Source of the DNA: Paraspadella gotoi
Lineage: Eukaryota > Chaetognatha
Reading direction: 5' to 3'
DNA length: 64,000 bases
Assembly: GCA_051294375.1 (NCBI GenBank)
Contig: CM119263.1
Location: forward strand, 2,725,583 to 2,789,582
The notes under the pieces are model-generated. The model had not been told where the DNA came from. It did not search any database and worked only from the letters and a program-made list of their open reading frames with translations. This document shows positions 22,625 through 33,430 of the stretch, piece after piece (position 1 is the first letter of the stretch; every line of letters starts with the position of its first letter). Position numbers and translations under genes: made by a program.

Positions 22625-22975
22625 AGAAAGACAAAGAGGAAAGGAAAAGAAAGGAAAGGAAAAGAAAGGAAAGGAAAGGAAGGAAAGGAAAGGAAGAGAA
22701 GAGAAGAAGAGAAGAGAAGAGAAGAGAGAGAGAAAAGGAAAGGAAAGGAATAGGAAAGGAAGGAAGGAAAGGAAAGGAAAAGAAAAGGAAAAGAAAAAGA
22801 AGAAAAGAAAAGAAAAAGAAAGAGAAAAGAAGAAAAGAAAAGAAAGAAAAAGAAAAAGCAAAGCAAAGCAAAGCAAAGCAAAGCAAAGCAAAGAAAAGCA
22901 AAGCAAAGCAAAAAAAGTAATGGAAAAAGAAAGGAAATTAAAGGAAAGGAAAAGAAAAAAGAAAGGAAATTAAGG
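22625..22975. repeat. (GGAAA)n, (GAAAA)n and (GCAAA)n array
   Basis: ggaaaggaaaggaaaggaag passes into gaaaagaaaa units, then a clean (gcaaa)n block at 22856-22910. Confidence 0.95.
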
Positions 22976-23054
22976 TAAATAAATTCCGAAGTTAAATTAA
23001 GAGGAATGAGTAAGAAGAAGCCAAGTCTGATTGTGGAATTCCTGGCGCCCGGAA

Positions 23055-23115
23055 TGAAACGGGTTTCTTGGCCGGCCGATACGCCTGGCGCCTGATCCCT
23101 CGGCCGTCAAAGAAT
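23055..23115. other. GC-rich hairpin
   Basis: ggcgcctgat and atcaggcgc lie about 20 bases apart and pair. A minus-strand acceptor-like cacttccgccag overlaps it; the open frame beyond (PDSLTAEGSGARRIGRPRNP) is a weak exon candidate. Confidence 0.35.
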
Positions 23116-23168
23116 CAGGCGCTGGCGGAAGTGGAATGATGAACAATTATGGGGGAGGGCAACGAGGA

Positions 23169-23183
23169 TGAGAGAGAGAGAGA

Positions 23184-23215
<32 letters not shown>

Positions 23216-23252
23216 CGATGAGAGAGATGGAGAAAGAGTGAGAGAGAGACTA
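23169..23252. repeat. (GA)n microsatellite
   Basis: GA with gggaga, gat and gag interruptions. Confidence 0.92.
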
Positions 23253-23404
23253 TCTTTATACACTTCGCCCTTGAGACTTGACTCTTGAGAGATTCTCCAT
23301 TTTTTGTGACATTGAATGTAAAATTTTTCTTTTTGATTCTTTAGAGAATCGGCTTGCCACAAACTGTGGCACAGTGGCTAATTATGCAAAAAAATTTTGA
23401 AATA

Positions 23405-23605
23405 AAACACTTTGAAAATCACTGTGCTAAAATTACAAAGGGGAAAAATTGCTAATCCATTGTGCTGAAATTACGAGAGGAAAAAATCGCTAAACCACTG
23501 TGCTAAAATTACAAGAGGAAAAAATTGCAAAGTCACTGTGCTGAAATTATAGGAATTATAGAAAAAAATGGCTAAGCCACTGTGCTAAAATTATGAGAGA
23601 AAAAA
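23405..23605. repeat. 38-bp minisatellite 'ccactgtgctaaaattac'
   Basis: About five units of 38 bp (one longer): gctaa(a/t)ccactgtgct, then aaattac(a/g)agaggaaaaa. Units diverge by a few bases. Confidence 0.9.
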
Positions 23606-23825
23606 TTGTTTCAAAAAAATAAGAATTGGTTTTTTTTGCTTTCAGAGTCGCGTTTTAGGTCATAGTGCGAAACGATGAGACGCAAACCAGAAATAGAGAC
23701 GACAGCGATTATGGTGCAATGAAAGGGCTTGAGTCGGGCGCCGTCGACACCATAGGCTATGATGCTATTATGGGTTAAGAGAGGCTAAAAAGGTGGTGAG
23801 AGGGAAGGGGAGGTTGGGTCGGGGT

Positions 23826-24205
23826 CAGGGTAAATTGGGGTTAGGGGGTGACGGGACATTGGGGTCAGGGGTGAATTGGAATTTGAGGGTACATGGGTTG
23901 ACATTGGGGTCAGGGTGAATTGGGGTTTATGGGGCGAGGGGACATTGGGTCAGGGTGAATTGGGGTTATGGGGCGAGGGACATTGGGGTCAGGGTGAATT
24001 GGGGTTTATGGGGCGAGGGAAAGACATTGGGGTCAGGGTGAATTGAATTTGGGGGACAGTGTTGACATTGGGGTCAGAGTGAATGGGTTATGGGGCGAGG
24101 GACATTGGGGTCGGGTGATTGGGGTTATGGGGCGAGGGGACATTGGGGTCAGGGTGAATTGGGGTTATGGGGCGAGGGGACATTGGGGTCAGGGTGAATT
24201 GGGGG
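23826..24205. repeat. 41-bp G-rich minisatellite
   Basis: Unit gacattggggtcagggtgaa + ttggggttatggggcgaggg(g), about nine copies with small deletions. Several units carry four or more G runs on the plus strand. Confidence 0.93.
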
Positions 24206-24249
24206 TTAGGAAGGCGGGGGGGGAGACCTCGATTGGTGAAAGTAACGGG

Positions 24250-25180
24250 TTTTTGACGGCGTTGTGTTTCGGAAACTGTTTCTTCAATTACTGCGCTCTG
24301 TGCGAAACTGTAGGATTTAATAGTACAAAATATTGTTTTCTTTATGTCTTAAATAGTCCTGTTTCTCTCAAAAACAAATCATTTAAATTATAAAACATTA
24401 TCAACAAATAATTTATGTCTTTTGACTCTTTTTATATTTAAAATGAAAATATTTCACTCCTTTTAAAATTTAATGAAATATGAATTTAAACGGAGATAAA
24501 ATTTAAATAAGGAATTGAGAAATTCATACTAAATCGACATCTGTTCTCGACAGGAAGCGTTTTTAAACTCGTCCTCGTCACGCACCCGTAACCTCTTTCA
24601 ATTACGGAGTTCCGAGGTGACGCGTAGCGAAATTACGGTCGTTACGCAACAAAGTTACGGTTGCTAAGCGACGGCACCAGAGAAACGTCGGCAGCGACTA
24701 ACGATTATTACTTTAGAGACGCGAGTCGAAAGAGTAGAGATACAGAGAAGAGGGGGAACTGTGGTAGTTGAACGATTTTGTATGCAGTATGAAAGTTAAG
24801 AGGAGAAGGAAGTTTGCATAATGCCTATTCCATAATGTTCATAGTACAAAATAGATTATTGACGGGATTCTAAGGTTCCAAGTTAAAACTTTAAATTTTG
24901 GTAGCGAGGAAGAATTTATAATAAAACGAAATTTTGTAATTTTAAAATAAATTAACTGCTTTTTTATATGTAAGTATGACAGACCGAAATCTACTAAACT
25001 AAAATACCGACTTAAGTTCGGTTACGTCTATAGAATTAACGTTTATTTTCACACAAAAAGACAATTAATGGAAATCAGCATCAATAACTACATCACCGCA
25101 TAACCGCATCACCCCATCAAATCGTCCCCCAACCCCATCACTCACCGCCACCGCGAAAGAAAAGGGACGCGAGGAATCGT
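24250..25180. other. no gene seen; AT-rich spacer
   Basis: AT-rich with a GC-richer patch at 24560-24700 holding 'attacgg'/'gttacg' short repeats. No splice-bounded frame found. Confidence 0.6.
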
Positions 25181-25407
25181 AACGTCGAACCGGGTGGGCG
25201 TGACCCTCGCTTAGTTGAGTGATAGCTCCTCCAGGGGCGCTGCCTGTCGCTTCCCGCAGTCACCGGCCCAAACCGGGCATCTCCGACGATTTCCAACAAA
25301 AGAGCAGCGAATTGGGAGATGTTTTACGAGGCGATAAAGACGCCGGCATCTGATTGGTGGGGAGAGAAGAGCGGGAAAATTTGAATGGGCGAATTAGGGT
25401 CGTAAAA

Positions 25408-25440
25408 AAGGGAGGAGAGAGAGAGAGAGAGAGAGAGAGA
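25408..25440. repeat. (GA)n microsatellite ending in a gap
   Basis: GA run up to the gap edge; GA resumes at 25609. Confidence 0.95.
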
Positions 25441-25609
25441 NNNNNNNNNNNNNNNNNNNNNNNNNNNNNNNNNNNNNNNNNNNNNNNNNNNNNNNNNNNN
25501 NNNNNNNNNNNNNNNNNNNNNNNNNNNNNNNNNNNNNNNNNNNNNNNNNNNNNNNNNNNNNNNNNNNNNNNNNNNNNNNNNNNNNNNNNNNNNNNNNNNN
25601 NNNNNNNNN
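25441..25609. other. assembly gap, 169 N
   Basis: A sized gap inside a GA microsatellite. Confidence 1.
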
Positions 25610-25689
25610 GAGAGAGTGCATTAGTATTAGGAAGCCGTCATCCCAGTCGCTTTGGTTGACAGTTTTATAGACGCGCCGATGTCGTAGCT

Positions 25690-25738
<49 letters not shown>

Positions 25739-25740
25739 GT
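25690..25740. repeat. (GTC)n trinucleotide repeat
   Basis: About 15 uninterrupted cgt units. Confidence 0.95.
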
Positions 25741-26042
25741 TTTTCGATTTTGTGACATATTTTACGGATTTCGCAAAGACGAATCGAGAATCGGCATTTG
25801 CCGTGAAAATACGAAGTGCGGCGCGAGAAAATAGTTGAAAAAAGATTCAATTAAAAGAGGAGTAAGAAAGAATTGATAGAGAGATAAGTATTATCACTTT
25901 AGGAAAAGTGAAATTAAAATGTGAAGAAAAAATTGACAATCGAATTCACTGAAACAAATGAAGGAATTAAAGGTAAAGAAATAGTAAAAGGAAAAAGCGA
26001 CAAAAAGCAAAAGAAAAAAGAAAATGAAATAAAGAGAAGAGA

Positions 26043-26659
26043 GTGAAAAGAAAGAACCGAAAAGACGATGGAATCGAAAAAAAAAGAGAACGAAAAGAAA
26101 AGAAAAGAAAAGAAAAGAAAAGAAAAGAAAGAAAAGAGAAAAGACAAAAGAAAAGAAAAGAAGAAAGGAAAAGAGAAGAAAAGAAAAGAAAGAAAATAAA
26201 AAGAAAAGAAAAAGAAAGAAAAAAAAAGAAAAAAGACAAAAAAGAAAAGAAAGAAAGAAAGGAAAAGAAAGAAAAGAAGAAAGGAAAAGAAAGAAAAGAA
26301 AAGAAAAGAAAAGAAAAGAAAAGAAAAGAAAAGAAAAGAAAAGAAAAGAAAAGAAAAGAAAAGAAAAAGAAGAGAAGAGAAGAAAAGAAAAGAAAGAAAA
26401 GCAAAGGAAAGAAAAGAAAAGAAAAGAAAAGAAAGAAAAGAAAAAAAAAAGAAGAAAAAGACAAAAAGAAAAAGAAAGAAAGAAAGAAAAGAAAAGAAAA
26501 GAAAAGAAAGAAAAGAAAGAAAAGAAAAGGAAAAAAAAGAAGAAAAGACAAAAAATAAAAGAAAAGAAAGAAAGGAAAAGAAAAGAAAGAAAGAAAGGAA
26601 AAGAAAGGAATAAAAGAAAAGAAAAGAAAAGAAAAGAAAAGAAAAGAAAAAAAAAGAAA
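26043..26659. repeat. (GAAAA)n polypurine array, broken by a gap
   Basis: More than 550 bases of aaaag units with gaaag variants, running into N bases. The K/E/R and F/S/L frames of 170-290 codons are repeat translation. Confidence 0.97.
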
Positions 26660-26684
26660 NNNNNNNNNNNNNNNNNNNNNNNNN
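26660..26684. other. assembly gap, 25 N
   Basis: Fixed-size gap at the end of the GAAAA array. Confidence 1.
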
Positions 26685-26816
26685 CGACACACACCACAAC
26701 GAGGAGGAAGAGGAACAAAGGATAAGAGAAGGGGAAGGACGGTCTTTTGACCCAAAAAATCAATCACCGACCGACAACGAGTTGACAATGGGAGGAAAAT
26801 TAAAAAAATAAAAAAG

Positions 26817-26867
26817 AGAGCAGGAGAGAGTAAGAGAGAGAGAGAGAAAGAGAGAGAGAAAAGAAGA

Positions 26868-26900
<33 letters not shown>

Positions 26901-27079
26901 GAAGCAGAGGAGAGAGAGAGAGAGAAGCAGAGAGCTATGATACCTCTAGAACAAAACCGTCATCGCCAGTTTTGCGCGCACCGCCGAGGTCTTGGCGTCA
27001 AAATCTCGTCATCCCTCCTTTCCCAGCCAATTCGTACCTCCCCCAAATCTCCCCTCTCTCTCTCTCTCTCTCTTCTCCT

Positions 27080-27124
<45 letters not shown>

Positions 27125-27125
27125 C
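26817..27125. repeat. GA tract then CT tract (inverted purine/pyrimidine blocks)
   Basis: GA at 26817-26936 and CT at 27055-27122, separated by about 120 bases of mixed DNA. Confidence 0.9.
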
Positions 27126-27282
27126 ATCATCTCTCTTTCTGCTCCATCTCTCATCTCTGTAAGGGAAACATACTGTCTCTGGTTTTCTATTTCTGGCGCG
27201 TCCGTGGGATTGCGGCACTAATCTCCTATGTTTTTGGATAGGCGTTGCCGGACGGACGGTCAAATCAATAAACAAGAAAATA

Positions 27283-27615
27283 GGGAAGAAGAGAGGAGGA
27301 AGAGGAGAGAGAGAGAGAGCAGGAGAGCAGAGACGAAGAAAGAGAGAGAGAGAGAACAGAGAGAGGAGGAAGAGAAGAGAGAACGAAGAGAAGAGGAGAG
27401 AGAGAGAGAGAGAGACATGAGAGAGACAGAGAGAAGAGAAGAAGAGAAGAGAGAGAGAAAACGAGAAGGAGAGAAGAGAGAGAGAAGAGAGGGAGAGAGA
27501 GATGAGAGGAGAAGACATTATAGGATTACGGAACAGGTAGCCACCTCAAAAGGTCAACAGAGAGAAAAGGACAAGAGAAAGAAAAAGCAAAACCTCTCTA
27601 CTCTCTCATCATCTC

Positions 27616-27650
<35 letters not shown>

Positions 27651-27685
27651 TCTCTCTTCCTCCCTCTCTCTCTCTCCTCCTCACC
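27283..27685. repeat. GA-rich block then CT-rich block
   Basis: Imperfect GA to about 27510 and CT at 27615-27680, again a fold-back arrangement. Confidence 0.9.
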
Positions 27686-27757
27686 GTCTCGCGTTCAACA
27701 GGCGCCGCTGTCTCTCCATCGTCCATAAGAACTTTAAAACTTATTTCATTTACTCAC

Positions 27758-27832
27758 CCCCCACCGTGGCGCCAGCATCGTCGCCGTCTTCTCACCCGTC
27801 AGACATTTTGATCCACTCGCAGTCTTCACCTT
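27758..27832 (-). CDS. candidate internal exon, weak
   Basis: On the minus strand a GTGAGT donor follows a 25-codon open stretch (KVKTASGSKCLTGEKTATML, then APRWG), phase 0 to 0. The acceptor is atgaaattag, without a good pyrimidine tract, which weakens the call. Confidence 0.2.
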
Positions 27833-28011
27833 CTAATTTCATTCTCTAATTTGGCGCGCTTTTGCACCACACAAATCTTCTGGATTACATTATTAATACA
27901 AATTCATATTCTGAATGGATGGCGACTGAAGGGGTACAGGGCGAGAAGGGCTCAAATATAACGACCCCCTGGGAAAATTCCCACTAACTTCTCATTCGTC
28001 CCGCCAATTAG

Positions 28012-28303
28012 CTAGTGGTAGGGGGCTGAGAGTGTCGAGGTGGAGGCTTGGCTGGATTATGATGGTCTTTGAGTGCTCTCTTAGGAAAAAGTGTTTGAGC
28101 AGGGAAAGCATAAAAAAAGAAAAACATCGATGAATGAATTTTTAAAAAAATATTTCTAGCTATTATTTTTCTAAAAATTCATTCACGTTTTTTTTTCTTC
28201 CATCGCTTTTTCTATCTTCCCCCCAAACATTTCGCAAAGAACCCTCAAGACCATCATATCCGGCACAAGCCCCCCCCACCCTCAAGCCCCCTACCCACCA
28301 TAG
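28012..28303. mobile_element. fold-back hairpin element, about 290 bp
   Basis: The left arm (tggtagggggctgag, tatgatggtctt, gaatgaatttttaaa) is complementary in order to the right arm (aaaaattcattcacg, aagaccatcata, agccccctacccacca). Arms of about 140 bp meet at a short AT-rich centre. The outermost bases read ctag and tag. This is the structure of a fold-back or MITE-type non-autonomous DNA transposon; no second copy was noticed in the window. Confidence 0.6.
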
Positions 28304-28329
28304 ATGGCGGGCCGCATGAGAAGCTTCAG

Positions 28330-28565
28330 GCGGAATTTAGCAACGCCGAGGGGGTGCGTGCTTATAATATTAGCCTTTCGTCCCCCTCTCCCCACACCAC
28401 CGTGCCGACGCTCGTCTCACTTATCGACTCCGTCACCGACGTTTACGAGTTTCAAGAGACGAACTTTCGCGGCCGAATATTTGAAAAACAAGGGGCGGCG
28501 CCCCACGGCCGCTTCATGGCGTTTCACGCAACGGGAAGCGAGATACGAGACGCGGTTGGAAAGAG
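28330..28565 (+). CDS. candidate internal exon, unrecognised
   Basis: An acceptor-like gagaagcttcag and a GTAAGA donor bound 236 bases open from phase 0. The frame begins AEFSNAEGVRAYNISLSSPS, passes TLVSLIDSVTDVYEFQETNF and ends FMAFHATGSEIRDAVGKR. Codons are varied and CpG-rich, unlike repeats. The pyrimidine tract before the acceptor is poor. A second open frame from ATG 28304 overlaps. Exon status is plausible, family unknown. Confidence 0.3.
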
Positions 28566-28599
28566 GTAAGAAGGTAGGCAGGCTGTGGGCAATGTAGAA

Positions 28600-29110
28600 C
28601 GCGCCGGAAAAGTTGGAGAGGAGAGATACACCGTAAACAAATCACCCTGCAAGTCCTGGGACGAATAATTATTCCTTTAATTTACTTAGTAGGGAGCCGC
28701 GCGGCAAAACGCCGATAAGAAGTATAAAAAAACAAGCCGAGATATATCGATTAACAGCATCGATGGTAAATTTGAATTTTAAATGTGTGAGCAAGCGGAC
28801 ATGACCGAGCCTGAACAGAAAAGCGAGACCGAGGAAGCGAATTGGGGGCGCAGCGGCAGTCGGAGAAAAGGCGGGCGGAGAGGAGCAGAGAGTTGGCCGC
28901 AGGACAGTAGAGAAGAAGTGGCAGAGAACCGGGAGGGGTGCAGCGGCGGAGCTGGGCAGCAAAACGGAGCAGAGGAGCCACCGAAGGGGTGGGCGCCGAG
29001 AGCGGCGCTGAGAACTGGCGCCGAGACAGACCTCTTGACAGAACTTTGAAAGCGTATAAGGCCTGGAGTGAAAATTCAAATTTATCAAACTGGTTTCGTG
29101 ACGGTGTTGG
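28600..29110. other. GC-rich stretch with weak plus-strand ORF
   Basis: An 88-codon frame at 28783-29049 starts MCEQADMTEPEQKSETEEAN and is Glu/Gly/Arg-rich. The DNA is gcagcggc/gaggag-rich with CpG. It may be promoter DNA or a first exon; no clear donor. Confidence 0.2.
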
Positions 29111-29124
29111 TCGTGTCCCGTGGC

Positions 29125-29268
29125 CGTGAAGGAGAGGAGGGGAGAGAGACGAGAGAGAACGAAGAGAGGAGGAGAAAGACGAGAGATAGAGAGAGAGAGA
29201 GAGCAGAGAGAGAAGAGAGCAGAGAGAGACGAGAAGCAGAAGAAGAGCAGAGAACGAGAGAGGAGAGA
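29125..29268. repeat. GA-rich microsatellite
   Basis: gagagagacgagagagaacg-type imperfect repeat. Confidence 0.88.
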
Positions 29269-29269
29269 T

Positions 29270-29600
29270 TCTTCTCCCGCACCAACCGGGCGGAAATCCC
29301 AGGATGGGCCTATCAGGGCCTTTTTCGGGGTCGAAGGATCATTTCGCCTCACATCGAAATTCCACTTCGTCGCGAGCTCCTTTGTGGAAGATTAAGCTGA
29401 ATATTTGCTGAAGATTCGACGAAAGTTTGGTCGATGATTTGTGTAGAAGATTAGCGGATGTTTCACTGGCGACGTCTCGTCCAAAACGAAATTCGTGCTC
29501 GGACGCAAACGGGATATTGCAAAGCGACGGTGGTAGGCACATTGTCCCCCAAGTAGTGACAGTCGGTTCCCATGGTATGTCGGTTACCCAATAATATTTC
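29270..29600. other. no gene seen
   Basis: Mixed sequence with short 'gaagatt' repeats near 29390-29455. Confidence 0.5.
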
Positions 29601-29609
29601 GCGGAGACC

Positions 29610-30060
29610 GAGCAATCAATATATGGGCCTAATTTATGTGGTGCCCAGATACTGATGTGGACTCAGTATTCCTCTACGGTGGGGCCCAAACTCCTTCGTG
29701 GCCCATCATATATGGCCCAATCATGATATTGGAGCCGCCAATTAATATGCGGGCCAATCCTATGCGGACCATAGGACAGGATGGGTGCAATCCTACTGGG
29801 GCAGACCTACCTACCTATAGCCTGGGCCCATCCTTTGGGCACAATCCTATGTTGCGTTGAGATGTCTATAGGGCGCAACTCCTTAACGTGGGCGCGCAAT
29901 TCGTACTGGGTGCGGAATAGACTATCGTGGGCGGGCTACGGGAGGCCTGAATCTTAATTGGGTGCCAATGTCAGTTACAAGGGCAGCAATCCGAAGGCGC
30001 GCAATAACATCTGGGCGAGCAATGATTTCAGCCGCCAATCCTTACGTGGATTACAATCCT
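29610..30060. repeat. degenerate minisatellite 'tgggcgcaatccta'
   Basis: Many variants of (t)gggc(c/g)caatcct spaced about 25-40 bp apart, e.g. gggccaatcctatgcgg and gggcacaatcctatg. Confidence 0.75.
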
Positions 30061-30063
30061 TAA

Positions 30064-31462
30064 TGGAAATAGAAAAAAAGATAAACAAAAACAAAACGTT
30101 AAAGAAAGAAACGAAAGAAAAAGAAAAAGAAAATGAAAAGAAAAGAAAAAGAAAAGAAAAGAAAAGGAAAAGAAAAGAAAGACACAAGAGAAAGATAAAG
30201 AAAGAGCAAAAGATGGAACGAAAGAAAAGAACGAAAAGAAAAGAAAGAAAAGAAAGAAAAAAGAAAAGTAAAAGAAGAAAGAAAGAGAAAAAAAAAGAAA
30301 AGAAAGAAAAGAAAGAAGAAAAGAAAAGACAAAAGAAAAAAAAGAAAGAAGAGGAAAAGAGAAGAAAAGAAAAGGAAGAGAAGAAAAAAAGAAAAAGGAA
30401 AGCCAAAGAAAGAAAAAAAAATAAGAAAAAAGAACAAAAAAGAAAGAAAGAAAGAATTAGAGAAAATAAGAAAAGTAAAGAAGGAAAGAAAGGAAAAGAG
30501 AAAGAAAAAGAAAAGAAAAAAAAAGCAAAAGAAAAGAAAAGAAAAGAAAAGAAAAAAGAAAGGAACGAAAGAAAAGAAAAGAATAAGAAAAAAGAAAAAG
30601 AAAGAAGAAAGAAAAGAAAAGAAAAGAAAAGAAAGGAAAGAAAAGAAAAAAATAGAAAAGAAAAGGAAAAGAAAGAAAAAAAAGTAAAGACAAAAGACAA
30701 AAGAAAAAGAAAAAAGAAGAGAAAAGAAAAGAAAAGAAAAGAAAAGAAAAGAAGAAAAGAAAAGAAAAAAAAGAACGGAAAAGAAAAAAATAAAAGAAAA
30801 GAAAGAAAGAAAAGAAAAGAAAGAAAGAAAGAAAAAGAAAGAAAAGAGAAAGAAAAGAAAAGAAAAGAAAAGAAAAGAAAGAAAAAGACAAGAAAAGGAA
30901 AAAGAAAAGTAAAGAAAGAAAAAAAAAGTAAAGAGGAAAATGAAAAGCAAAAGAAAAAAATGAAACACAAAAAGAAAAGAAAAGACAAGAAAAGAAAAGA
31001 AATTGAAAAGAAAATTAGAAAGAGAAAAGAAAAGAAAAGAAAAGAAAAAAAAAAAAGAAAGAAAGGATAAAAAGAAAAGAGAAGAGTGAAAGAAAAGTAA
31101 GAAACAGGAAAAAAAGAAAAGAAAAGAAAGTAAAGAAAAGGAAGAAAAAGGAAAAGAAAGAAAAGAAAAGAAAGAAAGAAAGCAAAAGAAAAAAAAGAAA
31201 AGAAAAGAAAGAAAAGAAAGAAAAGAAAAGAAAAAAAAGAGAGGAAAAGAAAAGAAAAGAAAAGAAAACAAGGAAGACGACAACGAAACGAAAACGAAAA
31301 GAAAAGAAAAGGAAAAAAAAAGAAGAAAAGACAAAAAATAAAAGAAAAGAAAGAAAGGAAAAGAAAAGAAAAGAAAGAAAGGAAAAGAAAAGAAAATAAA
31401 AGAAAAGAACAAGAAAAAGGAAAAGAAAAGAAAAGAAAAGAAAAGAAAAGAAAAGAAGTTGA
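30064..31462. repeat. 1.4-kb GAAAA/GAAAG polypurine array
   Basis: Almost pure A/G on the plus strand for about 1.4 kb, with occasional c or t. The 370-codon K/E/R frame and the 486- and 566-codon F/S/L frames are translations of this array, not proteins. Confidence 0.97.
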
Positions 31463-31870
31463 AGTTCGTGCGGGAAGAAAGAAAAAGCGAAACGGGTGCT
31501 GGCGGCTCTGCCGGTGCTGCCGCTGTCGGCGGTGCCGCTGAGCTCGAGTTGGCAAACATTCGAGAACGACTGACGATAAATCAATAAATGGCGGGAAAGT
31601 CGGTTTCACGGAAGATAAGTCAATAACCAGGGTAACTCGCGGGCGGTAGAAGAGATAAACAAGACGACTGGTCAAAACAAAATAGTGAGGTTCACGGGAG
31701 TTAAAGAGAGAATTTCACTTGGTTTTTTGTTTTTTTTTAACAAGGTCCAGTGATTTACATGCAGTAGGTTAATTTGAGTTTAACTTTGTTCAAATTTTTG
31801 CATTGTTCGTAAGAAATTTAGGAAATTGCAGAAATAAACAAAAGCGTCTAAACGGAGATGAAAAATTTAC
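31463..31870. other. no gene seen
   Basis: A GC-rich patch with ggtgctgccgctgtcggc at 31495-31545, then AT-rich DNA. Confidence 0.5.
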
Positions 31871-31871
31871 C

Positions 31872-32025
31872 TTATTTTCCAAAACGCCCCATTTCACACT
31901 AAATTTGGCTTTATGGTTAGGGATTAAGGTTTAAAAATATGTTTAGGGATTAAGGTTTAAAAATATGTTTAGGGAAATATTAAGGTTGAAAATAAATTTG
32001 GGGATAAACGAACAGAAAGGGAAAA
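31872..32025 (+). mobile_element. MITE-like family A, truncated or decayed copy
   Basis: Left terminal repeat ttattttccaaaacgcccca at 31872-31891, then 'ggttagggattaaggtttaa' units. The right end (gggataaacgaacagaaagg) is only weakly recognisable. Confidence 0.6.
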
Positions 32026-32039
32026 AAGGAAAAAGGAAA

Positions 32040-32190
32040 AAACTAAAAAAGGTAAAAGGAAAAAGAAAAAAGTGAAGAAGGAAAATGATGGAAAAAAAAA
32101 GAGTCATAAATAGGAATTGGTCATTTCCTTGGAATGAAGAGGACGGGAGACGCCGATAACATGAATTCGCGAATGGGAAAGAAAAGAAAA
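32040..32190. other. A-rich spacer
   Basis: ggaaaaaggaaaa repeats, no gene. Confidence 0.6.
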
Positions 32191-32192
32191 AT

Positions 32193-32194
<2 letters not shown>

Positions 32195-32283
<89 letters not shown>
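32195..32283. repeat. (GA)n microsatellite, about 44 units
   Basis: Uninterrupted GA; a second GA tract is at 32366-32432. Confidence 0.95.
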
Positions 32284-32286
<3 letters not shown>

Positions 32287-32397
32287 GAAAGAAAATGGAG
32301 AGAAGATAGAGAAGGCGAAGAAAGGAAATTGGAAATCGAATAAGAAACGAGTCGGTGAAAGAAAGACAGAGAGAGAGAGAGAGAGAGGGAGAGGGAG

Positions 32398-32428
<31 letters not shown>

Positions 32429-32519
32429 GAGAGTTCAATTAATAATATCTACAATGGAGAGAAAGAAAGAATTGAGAGATCTCAGGGTCAGACTGAGTCT
32501 CGCCAGGTGGAATTGAATC

Positions 32520-32695
32520 GGGAGTTAATGGCGCCATGAGCAAATGTCAAATGTTGAGGTAACGGCGCCATTCACAAAATCAAATGGCGGAGAAATGGGC
32601 GTTATGAGATCAATTAAATGGCATCATGAAGTCAATTAAATGGCATCATGAGGTCAATTAAATGGCAGATAAAAGGCGTCAGGACTAATGGCATA
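32520..32695. repeat. 22-bp minisatellite 'atggcatcatgaggtcaatt'
   Basis: Three clear units at 32603-32662 plus decayed units on both sides. Confidence 0.85.
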
Positions 32696-32699
32696 AATG

Positions 32700-33225
32700 A
32701 TTGAAGTTTTTTTTCTAATTGTCATTTTTCAATATAAAAAATATATATCGTACAGAATTTATACATGATATATATGCCTTGAGACTTGAGGCTAAAATTT
32801 CCCCTTCTAGGGAAAATTTATATTTATGACGATGTTTATAAAAAAAAAAGAACCATTTTATTTTCCCAGTATCGACGATTCGGCTTTTCCCAGCAGACGA
32901 TTTATGTAAAAGCGAAAAGGGGAAAAAAAAATCCAAAATGACAAATCTCTAAGCCAAATACCAGAATGATGGGACATCAGCCAAAGAGTCCCGATGCCAA
33001 GATAATGGCACCAGGGGGCAAATGTCGAATCGGTTTCCGTCGCCAAATGGGAAAAGGTCCTTCTTATCGCATCATCGCCGCCGAGAAATTCCGCCGAGAA
33101 ATTCCGCCTCCGGAAAAAAAGAAAACCGGGAAACGAGAATAGAAAACGACAATGAGAGACTTAGCATCGAGAGATTCCAGTTGCTGTTGCTGTGGTCTCT
33201 ATCCGCAGCAAAAAGGAACGAGTGT
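32700..33225. other. no gene seen
   Basis: AT-rich, with 'ccgccgagaaattccg' repeated twice at 33080-33108. Confidence 0.5.
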
Positions 33226-33228
33226 GTG

Positions 33229-33430
33229 TTGCGCCGCAGTGACCCTTTAATGCGTATGATACATATTCACATTAAAGGTTTTTTTAATACCTCACTTTCA
33301 TAACAAATCTGAATTAAATTGATGAAGTATTACCCGACTTATGAGCATTTTTTAATGTAAATGGGACAGACCGACGGTCCGACCAAAAAGTGACTTATGG
33401 AGTTGCTCCGCGAGTACTCGCGGTCGCTAC
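33229..33430 (+). mobile_element. MITE-like family B copy
   Basis: Left end gttgcgccgcagtga, right part gacagaccgacggtccgacc then aaaaagtgacttatggagtt. It is shorter in the middle than the other copies. The right end here reads ttgctccgcgagtactcgcg. Confidence 0.65.

Noticed and set aside
29975-31675. Open frames of 370, 486 and 566 codons
   Set aside because: They are translations of a GAAAA/TTTTC array; only K/E/R or F/S/L residues appear across the array.
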